Part shown: piece after piece, positions 23,971 to 33,451 of the stretch
How the letters are laid out: the number at the start of each line of letters is the position of its first letter
How positions within the stretch are numbered: position 1 is the first letter of the stretch
Origin: UBA7067 sp051880615
GTDB taxonomy: Bacteria > Bacillota > Clostridia > Oscillospirales > Acutalibacteraceae
Direction of reading: 5' to 3'
Assembly: GCA_051880615.1 (NCBI GenBank)
Contig: JBJEOH010000059.1
Location: forward strand, 1-64,000
DNA: 64,000 nt
Position numbers and translations under genes: made by a program
Notes under the pieces: model-generated
The model's database searches: none
What the model saw: only the letters and a program-made list of their open reading frames with translations
What the model was told of the DNA's origin: nothing

Positions 23971-26379
23971 TTATTTAGCGACAATATTTACGAGCTTTCC
24001 GGGCACATAAATCTCTTTTATGATATTTTTACCCTCAATCAAAGGCGCAACCTTTTCGTCAGATTTAGCCTTTGACAAAACATCATTCTTATCAGCGTCA
24101 ACTGCAATCGTAAGTCTTGTTTTGATTTTACCGTTTACCTGTACGGCGATTTCAACAGTATCGTCCTTACACTTACTCTCGTCATACTCAGGCCACTTCT
24201 GCTGTGCTACCAAGCCCTCGCCGAGCTTGCACACGCTCCAGATTTCCTCGGTAATATGCGGAGCAAACGGATTAAGAAGAAGTGTAAATGTCGCAAGCTC
24301 TTTTCTGTTAATTTTACCCTGAGCTGCAACATCATTCATAAGTGCCATCAACGCGGCAATAGCGGTATTGAACTTGATGTTTTCGATATCATCAGAAACC
24401 TTTTTGATTGTCTTGTGGAATGAGCTTTCAAGCTCTTTGCTGTACTCATCACCGTCAACAAGAATATCCTGAAGAGAGAAGTATCTTTCGAGGAAACGAC
24501 GGCAGCCTCTGATGCTTGCAGGGCTCCACGGAGCGGCTTTTTCAAAATCACCGATGAACATTTCATAAAGACGCATTGTGTCAGCGCCGTACTCGTTGAC
24601 AATATCATCCGGATTTACAACATTGCCCCTTGACTTACTCATCTTTTCGCCGTTCTCACCGAGAATCATACCGTGACTTGTGCGCTTTGCGTACGGCTCT
24701 TTTGTCGGAACAACTCCGATATCGTAAAGGAACTTATGCCAGAAGCGGCTGTAAAGAAGGTGGAGAGTTGTGTGCTCCATACCGCCGTTATACCAGTCAA
24801 CAGGCGACCAATACTCCAAAGCCTCTTTTGAAGCAAGTGCCTCCTTGTTGTGCGGATCCATATATCTCAGATAATACCAAGATGAACCTGCCCACTGAGG
24901 CATTGTATCGGTTTCTCTGTGAGCCTTTCCGCCGCACTTAGGACAGGTTGTTTCAACCCAATCCGTCATATTTGCAAGCGGTGATTCACCGTTTTCTGTC
25001 GGCTCGTAGGACTCAACCATCGGCAGTGTAAGCGGAAGCTCGCTTTCGTCAATCGGAACATATCCGCACTTGTCACAGTGAACAACAGGGATAGGCTCGC
25101 CCCAATAACGCTGGCGGGAGAACACCCAGTCACGAAGCTTGTAATTTACCTTCTGCTTGCCTACTCCCTTTTCGGTCAGCCATTCTATTATTTTAACCTT
25201 TGCCTGCTCAACGCTCAAGCCGTCAAGCATACCCGAATTCACCATAATACCTGTTGCGCAGTCGGTAAATGCCTCGTTCTGAACATCGCCGCCCTTAACA
25301 ACCTCGATAATCGGCAAATCAAACTTCTTTGCAAACTCCCAGTCACGCGTATCGTGAGCAGGAACAGCCATAATTGCTCCTGTGCCGTAGGAAACAAGAA
25401 CATAGTCGGAGATGAAAATCGGGATTTCTCTGCCGTTTACAGGGTTAATTGCCGTAACCCCGTCAAGCTTCACGCCTGTTTTGTCCTTGGCTACCTCTGT
25501 ACGCTCAAAGTCAGACTTTCGCGCAGCCTCCTGCTGATAGGCTCTGATTTCATCCATATTCTTAAGAGTGTCGCTCCATTGTTCAATAAGAGGATGCTCA
25601 GGAGAGATAACCATATATGTAGCGCCGAAGAGCGTGTCGGGTCTGGTAGTGTAGATTGTCAGCTTGTCGCCCGTTGAGGTTTCAAAGTCAACTTCAGCAC
25701 CTGTTGATCGACCAATCCAGTTCTTCTGCTGCGCCTTTACTCTTTCGGGATAGTCAACAAGGTCAAGGTCATCAATAAGTCTGTCGGCGTATGCTGTGAT
25801 TTTAAGCATCCACTGCGACTTAACCTTTCTTACAACCTCGCTGCCGCAACGCTCACAAACACCGTTGACAACCTCTTCGTTAGCAAGAACACACTTACAG
25901 GAGGTACACCAGTTTACAGCCATTTCCTTTTTATAGGCAAGACCTTTCTTGAGAAGCTGAAGGAAAATCCACTGCGTCCACTTATAATATTCAGGGTCGG
26001 TTGTGTTGATTTCACGGCTCCAGTCAAAGGAAATACCGAGCGACTGAATCTGCTCCTTAAAATGAGCTATATTGTTCTTTGTTACAATTTCAGGGTGAAT
26101 GTGGTTTTTAATAGCGTAGTTCTCTGTCGGCAGTCCGAAAGCGTCCCAACCAATAGGATAAAGCACATTATAGCCCTGAAGTCTGCGCTTTCTTGCAACA
26201 GTGTCAAGTGCGGTGTACGGTCTTGGGTGACCTACATGAAGACCCTGTCCTGACGGATAAGGGAACTCGATAAGAGCGAAGAACTTTTCCTTATCGCTGT
26301 TTTCCTCTGCGTGAAAAACACCTGCGTCCTCCCACACCTTTTGCCATTTTGGTTCAATAGATTTATGATCGTATTTCAA
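23971..26379 (-). CDS. leuS: Leucyl-tRNA synthetase
   Basis: LeuRS charges tRNA-Leu. The 802-aa protein has the HIGH-type motif (PYPSGQGLHVGHPRPY, about residue 40), a zinc-binding cluster (CTSCKCVLANEEVVNGVCERCG), the CP1 editing domain around VPAHDTRDWEF, and the KMSKS loop GEKMSKSRGNV at about residue 568. The start is TTG with GGAGGG 6 nt upstream and the sequence begins MKYDHKSIEPKWQKVWED, as in other LeuRS. It follows rsfS by about 22 nt on the same strand. Confidence 0.97.
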   Translation of the reverse strand: MKYDHKSIEPKWQKVWEDAGVFHAEENSDKEKFFALIEFPYPSGQGLHVGHPRPYTALDTVARKRRLQGYNVLYPIGWDAFGLPTENYAIKNHIHPEIVTKNNIAHFKEQIQSLGISFDWSREINTTDPEYYKWTQWIFLQLLKKGLAYKKEMAVNWCTSCKCVLANEEVVNGVCERCGSEVVRKVKSQWMLKITAYADRLIDDLDLVDYPERVKAQQKNWIGRSTGAEVDFETSTGDKLTIYTTRPDTLFGATYMVISPEHPLIEQWSDTLKNMDEIRAYQQEAARKSDFERTEVAKDKTGVKLDGVTAINPVNGREIPIFISDYVLVSYGTGAIMAVPAHDTRDWEFAKKFDLPIIEVVKGGDVQNEAFTDCATGIMVNSGMLDGLSVEQAKVKIIEWLTEKGVGKQKVNYKLRDWVFSRQRYWGEPIPVVHCDKCGYVPIDESELPLTLPMVESYEPTENGESPLANMTDWVETTCPKCGGKAHRETDTMPQWAGSSWYYLRYMDPHNKEALASKEALEYWSPVDWYNGGMEHTTLHLLYSRFWHKFLYDIGVVPTKEPYAKRTSHGMILGENGEKMSKSRGNVVNPDDIVNEYGADTMRLYEMFIGDFEKAAPWSPASIRGCRRFLERYFSLQDILVDGDEYSKELESSFHKTIKKVSDDIENIKFNTAIAALMALMNDVAAQGKINRKELATFTLLLNPFAPHITEEIWSVCKLGEGLVAQQKWPEYDESKCKDDTVEIAVQVNGKIKTRLTIAVDADKNDVLSKAKSDEKVAPLIEGKNIIKEIYVPGKLVNIVAK

Positions 26380-26401
26380 AGCAATCCCTCCGAATAGATA
26401 C

Positions 26402-26761
26402 TTATATTTCTTTTAAAATGTCTGAAATATCAACCTCTGTGCCGTCCTGCCACAGTCTTTCAAGATCATAGAATTCACGAGCTTCCTCAGAGAAAACATG
26501 AACTATAACATCAACATAGTCAAGCAGAATCCAGCTGTCGTTGCGGTGTCCCTCAATATGGCTTACTGATACACCTGCCTCATCAAGCTTGTACTCTACC
26601 TCTTCAGCCATTGCCTTAATCTGCGTACTGTTAGTACCAGCGGCAATAACCATATAGTCTGCAAGCGTTGAAACAGCGTCAATTTTAATAAGTCTTATAT
26701 CGTGACCTTTCTTTCCGTCAAGCGCCTTTGCGGCGATTTTTGCAGTTTCTAATGATGTCAA
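26402..26761 (-). CDS. rsfS: Ribosome silencing factor RsfS (Iojap)
   Basis: RsfS binds uL14 and blocks subunit joining in starvation. The chosen TTG start gives 119 aa beginning MTSLETAKIAAKALDGKKGHD, which lines up with Bacillus YqeL, and GAGG lies 8 nt upstream. A GTG three codons earlier has no ribosome binding site. The conserved segments STLADYMVIAAGTNSTQIKA and WILLDYVDVIVHVFSEEARE are complete. It sits directly after yqeK, whose stop lies just upstream of this ribosome binding site, as in many Firmicutes. Confidence 0.94.
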   Translation of the reverse strand: MTSLETAKIAAKALDGKKGHDIRLIKIDAVSTLADYMVIAAGTNSTQIKAMAEEVEYKLDEAGVSVSHIEGHRNDSWILLDYVDVIVHVFSEEAREFYDLERLWQDGTEVDISDILKEI

Positions 26762-26771
26762 ATTTTTCACC

Positions 26772-27341
26772 TCAAAATGTGTAATTAATTGTTATATCGT
26801 TATAGCAGTCTATGGCATTGGGGTCGATAACACGCTCACGCTTGACTAAATCTGAAATCGTAAACGAGAGACCGTAATGCATAGCCTCCTCTAAGCTTTT
26901 TCTTGATTTTTTTCTCATAATTTCAACGCCGTTGTAGTCACGCTCTTCACTTGTGAAATCTGCAACAAAAATGATTTTTTCAAGCGTACTCATTCCTGCC
27001 CTGCCCGAGGTATGATAGCGAACGGCATTGATTATATCCTCATCGGTAATTCCAAGCTCTGACTGAATATACGCCGCACCCGAAAGAGAGTGCCAAAGCT
27101 TTGGTGATGAAAGCTGCAATTTAGTGAGTATTATACCATTTTTCTCCATGATTTGCAACTGCTCTTCATTCGGGGTTTCCTTGGTAATATCGTGCAATAT
27201 TCCGGCAAGCTCTGCCTTTTCGGTATCCTCTCCGTATAGCTTTGCGAGCTTCACCGCTTCCTTAGCCACATTCTCGCTGTGGGTAAAGCGCTTTTCACCC
27301 ATTCTTGACTTTACGAGCTTTTTATATTCCTTGAAAGTCAT
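26772..27341 (-). CDS. yqeK: HD-domain Ap4A hydrolase YqeK
   Basis: YqeK hydrolyses diadenosine tetraphosphate symmetrically to two ADP. The 189-aa protein shows the HD-domain metal ligands: His in KRFTHSENVAKEA, HD in GILHDITKE, His in KLWHSLSGA, and the second half YHTSGRAGMSTLEKIIFVADF. The ATG at 27341 has GGAGG 7 nt upstream; the longer frame adds six residues before it. It lies between nadD and rsfS, a conserved order. Confidence 0.95.
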   Translation of the reverse strand: MTFKEYKKLVKSRMGEKRFTHSENVAKEAVKLAKLYGEDTEKAELAGILHDITKETPNEEQLQIMEKNGIILTKLQLSSPKLWHSLSGAAYIQSELGITDEDIINAVRYHTSGRAGMSTLEKIIFVADFTSEERDYNGVEIMRKKSRKSLEEAMHYGLSFTISDLVKRERVIDPNAIDCYNDITINYTF

Positions 27342-27362
27342 AATGATACCTCCAATCAAACA

Positions 27363-27962
27363 TCATATATATAATCCGTTACGATTAATATAATCATATA
27401 CTTCCGGTACGACAAGGTCTTTTACTGATTCACCTGATTTAACGGACTTTCTCACCTGAGTGGAGGAAACGGTCATTACCCTGTCATTGAGAATAACGCT
27501 TTCACATCCGAAACGCTTTAAAAAGCGAGAGTGATTTTCAAGCATAGCGATATCGTCGCTGTTTCGTGAAATTGTGCAAACCTTTGCAAGTGAGCATATT
27601 TGCTCGGGCTGATACCAGCTTTGCAGTGACATATACATATCAGCACCGATAATGAGGTGCAATACACTGTCGGGATAAATCTTTTTTAAGGCTTTGAGCG
27701 TATCAACAGTATAACTGCTGCCGCCTCGATTTATTTCAATATTGCTCACTTGAATTTTAGGATTATATTTTTCAAGCAGCTTGCACATATTGAGCCTGTG
27801 CTTTGGAGAAGCCATTTCATTTGCGGCTTTATGAGGCGGTGAAAACACGGGCACAAGCAGGAGTGTATCAAGCATTAATTCTTCTATAAAAGCCTGTGCA
27901 AGCTGCAAATGCCCTATATGCGGCGGATTGAAGCTGCCGCCAAACATTGCGATTTTTTTCAT
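27363..27962 (-). CDS. nadD: Nicotinate-nucleotide adenylyltransferase
   Basis: NadD makes nicotinate adenine dinucleotide in NAD synthesis. The 199-aa protein begins MKKIAMFGGSFNPPHIGHLQLA with the GxFxPxHxGH nucleotidyltransferase motif and has the second motif VSSTQVRKSVKSG near the C-terminus. The ATG at 27962 follows the yhbY stop after one base; the frame is open 52 codons upstream inside yhbY, but that part is not NadD-like. The ribosome site is weak, so translation is probably coupled to yhbY. Confidence 0.95.
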   Translation of the reverse strand: MKKIAMFGGSFNPPHIGHLQLAQAFIEELMLDTLLLVPVFSPPHKAANEMASPKHRLNMCKLLEKYNPKIQVSNIEINRGGSSYTVDTLKALKKIYPDSVLHLIIGADMYMSLQSWYQPEQICSLAKVCTISRNSDDIAMLENHSRFLKRFGCESVILNDRVMTVSSTQVRKSVKSGESVKDLVVPEVYDYINRNGLYI

Positions 27963-27963
27963 A

Positions 27964-28269
27964 TTATTTTTTTTTCGCCTTTGGAAGCTCAATCTTCGGT
28001 TCTTTTTCGTTACGCTTATAAAGTACAAATTTTGTGCCGATAACCTGCACAACCTCCGCATTGATTTCAGCGGATATTTCTTCCGCAGCCTCCCTTGGGG
28101 TAATTCCTGCGCTTTCAAGCACCTTGCCCTTGATAAGTTCTCTTTTTTTAATAGCGTCTGACGCCTGCTTTATTATCTGCTCGTTCATTCCGCCCTTACC
28201 TACCATCAGTATGGTATCTTCACTTGTAGCGAGTGAACGAAGAAAAGCTCTTTGTTTGCTGTTTAACAT
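27964..28269 (-). CDS. yhbY: CRM-domain RNA-binding protein YhbY
   Basis: The 101-aa protein is a single CRM domain: MLNSKQRAFLRSLA, the GKGGMNEQIIKQASDAIKKRELIKGKV segment with the GxxG-type loop, and VVQVIGTKFVLYKRNEKEP. YhbY associates with pre-50S ribosomal particles. It lies between rdgB and nadD with almost no gaps. Confidence 0.94.
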   Translation of the reverse strand: MLNSKQRAFLRSLATSEDTILMVGKGGMNEQIIKQASDAIKKRELIKGKVLESAGITPREAAEEISAEINAEVVQVIGTKFVLYKRNEKEPKIELPKAKKK

Positions 28270-28288
28270 ATATTGTCCTCATTTCAAT

Positions 28289-28885
28289 TCATTTTAATCG
28301 TTTCATCAATTCTTCTTTAAGCGCTCTGAGGGCGTTTCCCCTATGGCTTATTTTGTCCTTTTCCTCTGACGAAAGCTGAGCAAAGCTTTTGTCGCCGTCT
28401 ATAATAAACACAGGGTCATAGCCAAAGCCGCCGTCACCTTTCGGCTCAAAAGCTATTGTGCCGCAGCATTTGCCGCTGACCTCAATCATACTGCCGTCCT
28501 CTAAAATACAACAGATTGAGCAGACAAAAGAGGCGGTTCTGTCCTTTTCAGGAACTCCCTTAAGCTCGGACAAAAGCTTATTTATTTTATCGCTGTCAGA
28601 TGCACCCTGCCCTGCGTATCTTGCCGAATAAACTCCGGGAGCACCGTTTAATGCATCAACCGTCAAGCCCGAATCATCGGCTATAGATGGCATATTGCAC
28701 CTTTCAAACGCGGCTTTTGCCTTAATCCTTGCGTTTTCGGCAAAGGTTGTGCCTGTTTCTTCAACATCACATAAATCAATTCCGGCTTGCTTTGCGGTTA
28801 ATGCGGATATTCCAAGCGGATTTAATATCCTTTCAAGCTCCAAAACCTTATGCGCATTATTCGAGGCGATAATAAAGCTTTTCAT
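28289..28885 (-). CDS. rdgB: XTP/dITP diphosphatase (non-canonical purine NTP pyrophosphatase)
   Basis: This enzyme removes ITP and XTP from the nucleotide pool. The 198-aa protein has the HAM1 motifs IASNNAHKVLELERIL at the N-terminus, the catalytic SIADDSGLTVDALNGAPGVYSARYAG loop, GFGYDPVFI, and KDKISHRGNALRAL at the C-terminus. Length is typical. It follows ftsY after 20 nt. Confidence 0.95.
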   Translation of the reverse strand: MKSFIIASNNAHKVLELERILNPLGISALTAKQAGIDLCDVEETGTTFAENARIKAKAAFERCNMPSIADDSGLTVDALNGAPGVYSARYAGQGASDSDKINKLLSELKGVPEKDRTASFVCSICCILEDGSMIEVSGKCCGTIAFEPKGDGGFGYDPVFIIDGDKSFAQLSSEEKDKISHRGNALRALKEELMKRLK

Positions 28886-28905
28886 ATAGTATTTCCTTTC
28901 AGGGT

Positions 28906-29823
28906 TTAGTCGTCGTCTCTTGCAAAAAGAGCCTTTGCAAAGTCGTCACTGTTAAACGGCTGCAAATCGTCTATCTGCTCGCCTACACCGATGTATTTAA
29001 CGGGAACATCAAGCTCCTCTTTAATAGAAAGCACAACACCGCCCTTGGCTGTGCCGTCAAGCTTTGTGAGCACAATACCGGTGATACCTGCCGCATTTTT
29101 AAATTCTCTTGCCTGATTGACTGCATTCTGTCCTGTTGTTGCGTCGAGAATAAGTAGATATTCCTTATCCGCACCGGGCAGCTCACGGTCAATAATTCTG
29201 CTGATTTTTGACAGCTCGTCCATAAGATGCTTTTTATTATGAAGCCTGCCTGCTGTGTCGCAGATTATAACATCTGCTCCCTTTGCCTTTGCAGAGGAAA
29301 TTGCGTCAAATACTACAGCTGCAGGGTCTGAGCCTTCGTTTTGCTTTACTATTTCACATTTGCAGCGGTCAGCCCATATTTCAAGCTGGTCGATAGCCGC
29401 TGCACGGAAGGTATCAGCCGCCGCAAGCAAAACTCTTTTGCCTTCAAGGCGCAGATTATTTGCAAGCTTGCCGATAGTTGTTGTTTTGCCGACGCCGTTT
29501 ACACCGATAACAAGTATGACTGACGGCTTTGTGTTGAGGTTCAGCTCCTCGCCGCCTCTGAGCATCTCGGCAACTGTTTCCTCTAAAAGTCGGTGAATTT
29601 CATTCGGGTCTTTTATCCCCTGCTTTTTAACCTTTTTTCTAAGCTCGTCTGTTATTTTAGTCGCGGTTGCAATACCTACATCGCCCATAACAAGCAGCTC
29701 TTCAAGCTCCTCGAAAAGCTCCTCGTCAATTTTGGTAAAGGACTTGAGCATTGAGTCAATCTGACCGACAACCGTATCTCTTGTCTTTTTAAGTCCCTCT
29801 TTTATTTTACTGAAAAAGCCCAT
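28906..29823 (-). CDS. ftsY: Signal recognition particle receptor FtsY
   Basis: FtsY is the SRP receptor GTPase at the membrane. The 305-aa protein contains the N domain (about 1-90), the P-loop GVNGVGKTTTIGKLA (about 109), the DTFRAAA motif, DTAGRLHNK, TKLDGTAKGG and the closing GVGEQIDDLQPF. There is no long acidic A domain, as usual in Firmicutes. It follows smc after 17 nt in the conserved rnc-smc-ftsY arrangement. Confidence 0.97.
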   Translation of the reverse strand: MGFFSKIKEGLKKTRDTVVGQIDSMLKSFTKIDEELFEELEELLVMGDVGIATATKITDELRKKVKKQGIKDPNEIHRLLEETVAEMLRGGEELNLNTKPSVILVIGVNGVGKTTTIGKLANNLRLEGKRVLLAAADTFRAAAIDQLEIWADRCKCEIVKQNEGSDPAAVVFDAISSAKAKGADVIICDTAGRLHNKKHLMDELSKISRIIDRELPGADKEYLLILDATTGQNAVNQAREFKNAAGITGIVLTKLDGTAKGGVVLSIKEELDVPVKYIGVGEQIDDLQPFNSDDFAKALFARDDD

Positions 29824-29840
29824 TTATATCATTCCTTTAT

Positions 29841-32800
29841 TTATTTTACTCCCGCTGCCTGCGAAATCTCGGTAGAGTGCATTTCAAGAAGCTTTGACAC
29901 ACCCTTGTCCTGCATTGTTACGCCGTAGAGTACATCTGCCTCTTCCATTGTTCCTCTTCTGTGTGTAATCAGTATAAACTGGGTTCTGTCATTCATATTT
30001 CTTAGGTATGAGGCAAAGCGATAAACATTGACATCGTCAAGAGCCGCCTCAATCTCGTCCATAACACAGAACGGTGCAGGGCTTACCTTCATTATAGCAA
30101 AATACAGCGCGATTGCAACAAGAGCTTTTTCTCCGCCCGACAGTGACTCAAGATGCATAACGATTTTTCCCGGCGGATGAACATTGATGTCAATTCCGCT
30201 TTGCAGAATATCGTCCGGGTTTGAAAGCTCAAGGAATGCGTCACCGCCACCGAAAAGCTCCTTGAAGGTTGCCTTGAAGTGCTCGTTAATTTTTTCAAAT
30301 CGTTCAACAAAAAGCTCCTGCATCTGCTTTGTGAGGTCGTTTATAAGCCTTAAGATTTCACTTCTCGATTTTTCAACATCGCTTACCTGCGCGCTTAAGA
30401 ATTCATAACGCTCAGACACCTCTTTGTATTCCTCAATAGCTCCGACATTTACAGAACCGAGAGCTTTAATCTTGTTTTTCAGCTCGTTGAGTCTTTTTCT
30501 GGCTGTCGCAACATCTTCAAGCGGCTTTACGGTTTGCTCAGCCTCACGCCTTGTAAGCTCGTACTCCTCCCAGAGCTTTGAGATAATATCGTCATACTGC
30601 TTTTGCAGGTTCATCTTGCGTTCCTCAAGACGGGCAAGCTCTCTGCCTGAAAGCTCCTTTTCGTTTATCTTTTCCTTTTCCAAACGCCTTAAGTCAGCGC
30701 TCGCCTTTTCAAGATTCATTCTCTCCTGATTGAGCGAGGTTATCTTCTCATTTTTAGCTTTAATATCTGCTGTAAATTGCTCTATTTCAGAAGTAAGCTC
30801 GTCAATCTGCTGCTGAATACTGATGTTCTTTTCCTTATACAGCTCAATATCGGCAATCAGACTTTTCTTTCTTACCTCCTGTGTATTTCCTGTGCTTAAC
30901 GCAAGGTTAATTTCAGCGTTCAGCGCTTCAATGTCCTTATCAAGTGAAACTCTCTTAAGGTTCAGATCCTGAAGCTGCTCCGAAATTTCCTCACGCTGTC
31001 TTGAATACTCCTCGCCTGTTCCTGCGATTTCCTTTGATTTTTCTTCTATTTCACTTATTTGTTTATTTATCTTTTCAAGCTCCTGCGTTGCGCTGTTTGC
31101 ATCTACAAGCAGTGTTTTGGCTTTGCTTGTTCGGGTTTTCAGCTCTGCTTCATATTCGGCAAGAGCAGTGACCTCGCCGTCGTATTCATTTTTGCAGGCG
31201 GCAGCTTCGGCTTCAAGCCTGATCTGCTGTTCCTTAAGCTTTGCGAGGCTATCCTGAAATACGGTTATTTCTGCCTCGTCCTTTTGAATATCGGATACCG
31301 TCTGATTGTATTTTTTGGTAGCCTCGTCCTGCATTTTTGTAAGCTCAATATCGTGCTGTTTAAGGCTTTCAATCTCGCTAACACGACTTAAAAGACCAGA
31401 CTTTCTCGCAAGTGAGCCTCCTGTGAGTGAACCGCCTGCGTTGACTACCTGACCGTCGAGAGTTACAACCTTAAATCTGTAAGAATGCTGCTTGGCTATT
31501 TTAACTGCACAGTTCAAATCCTCGGCTATTACTATTCTTCCGAGCAGAGAGCTTAAAATACCGCTGTATTCGGGAGCACACGAACACAGAGTCTGCGCAA
31601 TACCGATAAATCCCTCACAGCGATCAAGCCCGCTTTCATTAAGGCTTTTGCCCTTGATTGTTGTCATTGGCAAAAATGTACAACGACCTCCGTCACGCTT
31701 TTTAAGCATATTTATAGCCGATTTTGCATCGTTTTCTGTGCCTGTTACTATGTTCTGCATTGCAGCACCCAAAGCGGTTTCGATTGCAACCGTGTATTCC
31801 TTCGGCACCTGAATAACCCTTGACACAGGCCCGTGAATACCGCTGAGAGTGCCGCGCTCGCTTTCTTTCATAACAATTTTTACGCTGTGGTTAAAGCCCT
31901 CAAGGTTTTTCTCCAAATCCTCAAGAAGCTTAATTCTGCGTCGGTTTTCAAGAGTATCAAGCACAAGCTTGTCCGCAAGCTTTTTATCACTTTCAGCCCT
32001 ATTTTTCTTGGATTCTATTCTTAGCTTCAAGCCGCTGCAGGAATTATTGAGAGATATAAGCTTATCTGCATACTCCTTTTCCCTGCGTTTATAGTCATCA
32101 AGCATAGCCGACAAATCTTCGATCGTCTTATTTAACTCTGCTATTTCATCATTAAGACGGTTGATTCTCTCATTGTTTTCTGCAACAGAGGACGCGCTTG
32201 TCATCTGCTTAACCTTAATGTCGGCTGCTTCTGCAGTAAGCTTTGTAAGTGAAAAGCTGAGCTGCTGCATAAGCTGTGAATTTTCGCCTGTTACAAGGTT
32301 AATTTCACCGAGCCTTTGGGTAAGAGTATCGTGCTCTTTTTTAAGGCTTTCAAGCGTCTGATTTTTTTCTGCAATCTGTGATTTTTTATTTTCTATGTCC
32401 TTCCCTAAATTTGTAAAGGAGGAATCAAGCGTTGATATTTCGCCCTCAATTCTCTTTATATTTTCATTATTATGAAATATGTTATTTTCTGCAACTGAGA
32501 TAAACGAGCGTTTTTCAGCCGATTTTTCTTCAAGAAAAGAAATCTCATTTCTCACCTGCTCAATCTTTCCCGAATATTCGCCGCCCTTGAGGTAATATTC
32601 CTCTGTCTGTGCGGATATTTTGTCAAGCTCGTCAGCGGCTGCTTCGTTCTGGCTTCTTGCAATTTCTATCTTTTCCTCGTGGTCACGCAGAACACCTGCG
32701 GATTTTTCAAGGGTATCAAGCCATAAAGCTATTTCAATCTCTTTCTTTTCGGAGGAATATTCCAAAAAAGCGGTCGCCTTTTCAGACTGCTTTCTGAGCG

Positions 32801-33410
32801 GCTCAACACGCTCTTCAAGCTCTGATACTATATCACGCAGACGCAGAAGATTCTCTTCTGCGCTTTTCAGCTTTCTTTCCGCTTCAATCTTGCGGTAGCG
32901 ATAACGCGATATTCCTGCGGCTTCCTCAAATATTTCACGCCTGTCCTCGCTTTTTGAGGCAACAATGCTGTCAATTTTACCTTGACCTATCATTGAATAT
33001 CCGTCTCTGCCAAGACCGGTGTCCATAAAAAGCTCGTGAATATCCTTAAGACGGACAGATGCACGGTTGATTAAATACTCGCTGTCTCCGCTTCTGTAAT
33101 ATCTTCTTGTAACGGCTATTTCATCGCCGTCAAATTCAAGCGCACGATCCTTGTTATCTATTGTAAGCGTTACCTCGGCATAACCCTGCTTTTTTCTTTG
33201 GTCTGTGCCGTTAAAAACAACATCTTCCATTTTGGAGCAGCGCAGCGCTTTTGGCGACTGCTCGCCTAAAACCCAACGGATAGCGTCGCTTATATTGCTC
33301 TTTCCGCTTCCGTTAGGGCCGACAACAGCAGTTATTCCTTTGTCAAAGCTTAATTTTGTTTTATCGGGAAAAGTCTTAAATCCCTGTATTTCAAGTGATT
33401 TTAGTAGCAC
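29841..33410 (-). CDS. smc: Chromosome partition protein SMC
   Basis: SMC, with ScpA and ScpB, folds and segregates the chromosome. The 1189-aa protein has the N-terminal Walker A GPNGSGKSNI (about residue 32), two long coiled coils (about 170-500 and 670-1000), a hinge with GGSLTGGS near residue 660, and the C-terminal signature LSGGEKALVAIALYFA with Walker B FCVMDEIEAALDD. The start is GTG with GAGGTGAAA upstream. Coiled-coil composition explains the Glu/Lys richness. Confidence 0.97.
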   Translation of the reverse strand: MLLKSLEIQGFKTFPDKTKLSFDKGITAVVGPNGSGKSNISDAIRWVLGEQSPKALRCSKMEDVVFNGTDQRKKQGYAEVTLTIDNKDRALEFDGDEIAVTRRYYRSGDSEYLINRASVRLKDIHELFMDTGLGRDGYSMIGQGKIDSIVASKSEDRREIFEEAAGISRYRYRKIEAERKLKSAEENLLRLRDIVSELEERVEPLRKQSEKATAFLEYSSEKKEIEIALWLDTLEKSAGVLRDHEEKIEIARSQNEAAADELDKISAQTEEYYLKGGEYSGKIEQVRNEISFLEEKSAEKRSFISVAENNIFHNNENIKRIEGEISTLDSSFTNLGKDIENKKSQIAEKNQTLESLKKEHDTLTQRLGEINLVTGENSQLMQQLSFSLTKLTAEAADIKVKQMTSASSVAENNERINRLNDEIAELNKTIEDLSAMLDDYKRREKEYADKLISLNNSCSGLKLRIESKKNRAESDKKLADKLVLDTLENRRRIKLLEDLEKNLEGFNHSVKIVMKESERGTLSGIHGPVSRVIQVPKEYTVAIETALGAAMQNIVTGTENDAKSAINMLKKRDGGRCTFLPMTTIKGKSLNESGLDRCEGFIGIAQTLCSCAPEYSGILSSLLGRIVIAEDLNCAVKIAKQHSYRFKVVTLDGQVVNAGGSLTGGSLARKSGLLSRVSEIESLKQHDIELTKMQDEATKKYNQTVSDIQKDEAEITVFQDSLAKLKEQQIRLEAEAAACKNEYDGEVTALAEYEAELKTRTSKAKTLLVDANSATQELEKINKQISEIEEKSKEIAGTGEEYSRQREEISEQLQDLNLKRVSLDKDIEALNAEINLALSTGNTQEVRKKSLIADIELYKEKNISIQQQIDELTSEIEQFTADIKAKNEKITSLNQERMNLEKASADLRRLEKEKINEKELSGRELARLEERKMNLQKQYDDIISKLWEEYELTRREAEQTVKPLEDVATARKRLNELKNKIKALGSVNVGAIEEYKEVSERYEFLSAQVSDVEKSRSEILRLINDLTKQMQELFVERFEKINEHFKATFKELFGGGDAFLELSNPDDILQSGIDINVHPPGKIVMHLESLSGGEKALVAIALYFAIMKVSPAPFCVMDEIEAALDDVNVYRFASYLRNMNDRTQFILITHRRGTMEEADVLYGVTMQDKGVSKLLEMHSTEISQAAGVK

Positions 33411-33451
33411 TGTTTCACCTCGTTGCTAAATAGTGTAATTTTGAGTAGGTG

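Noticed and set aside
25078..25677. 199-codon plus-strand frame opposite leuS
   Set aside because: It is the shadow of the LeuRS reading frame, with biased composition and no ribosome binding site.
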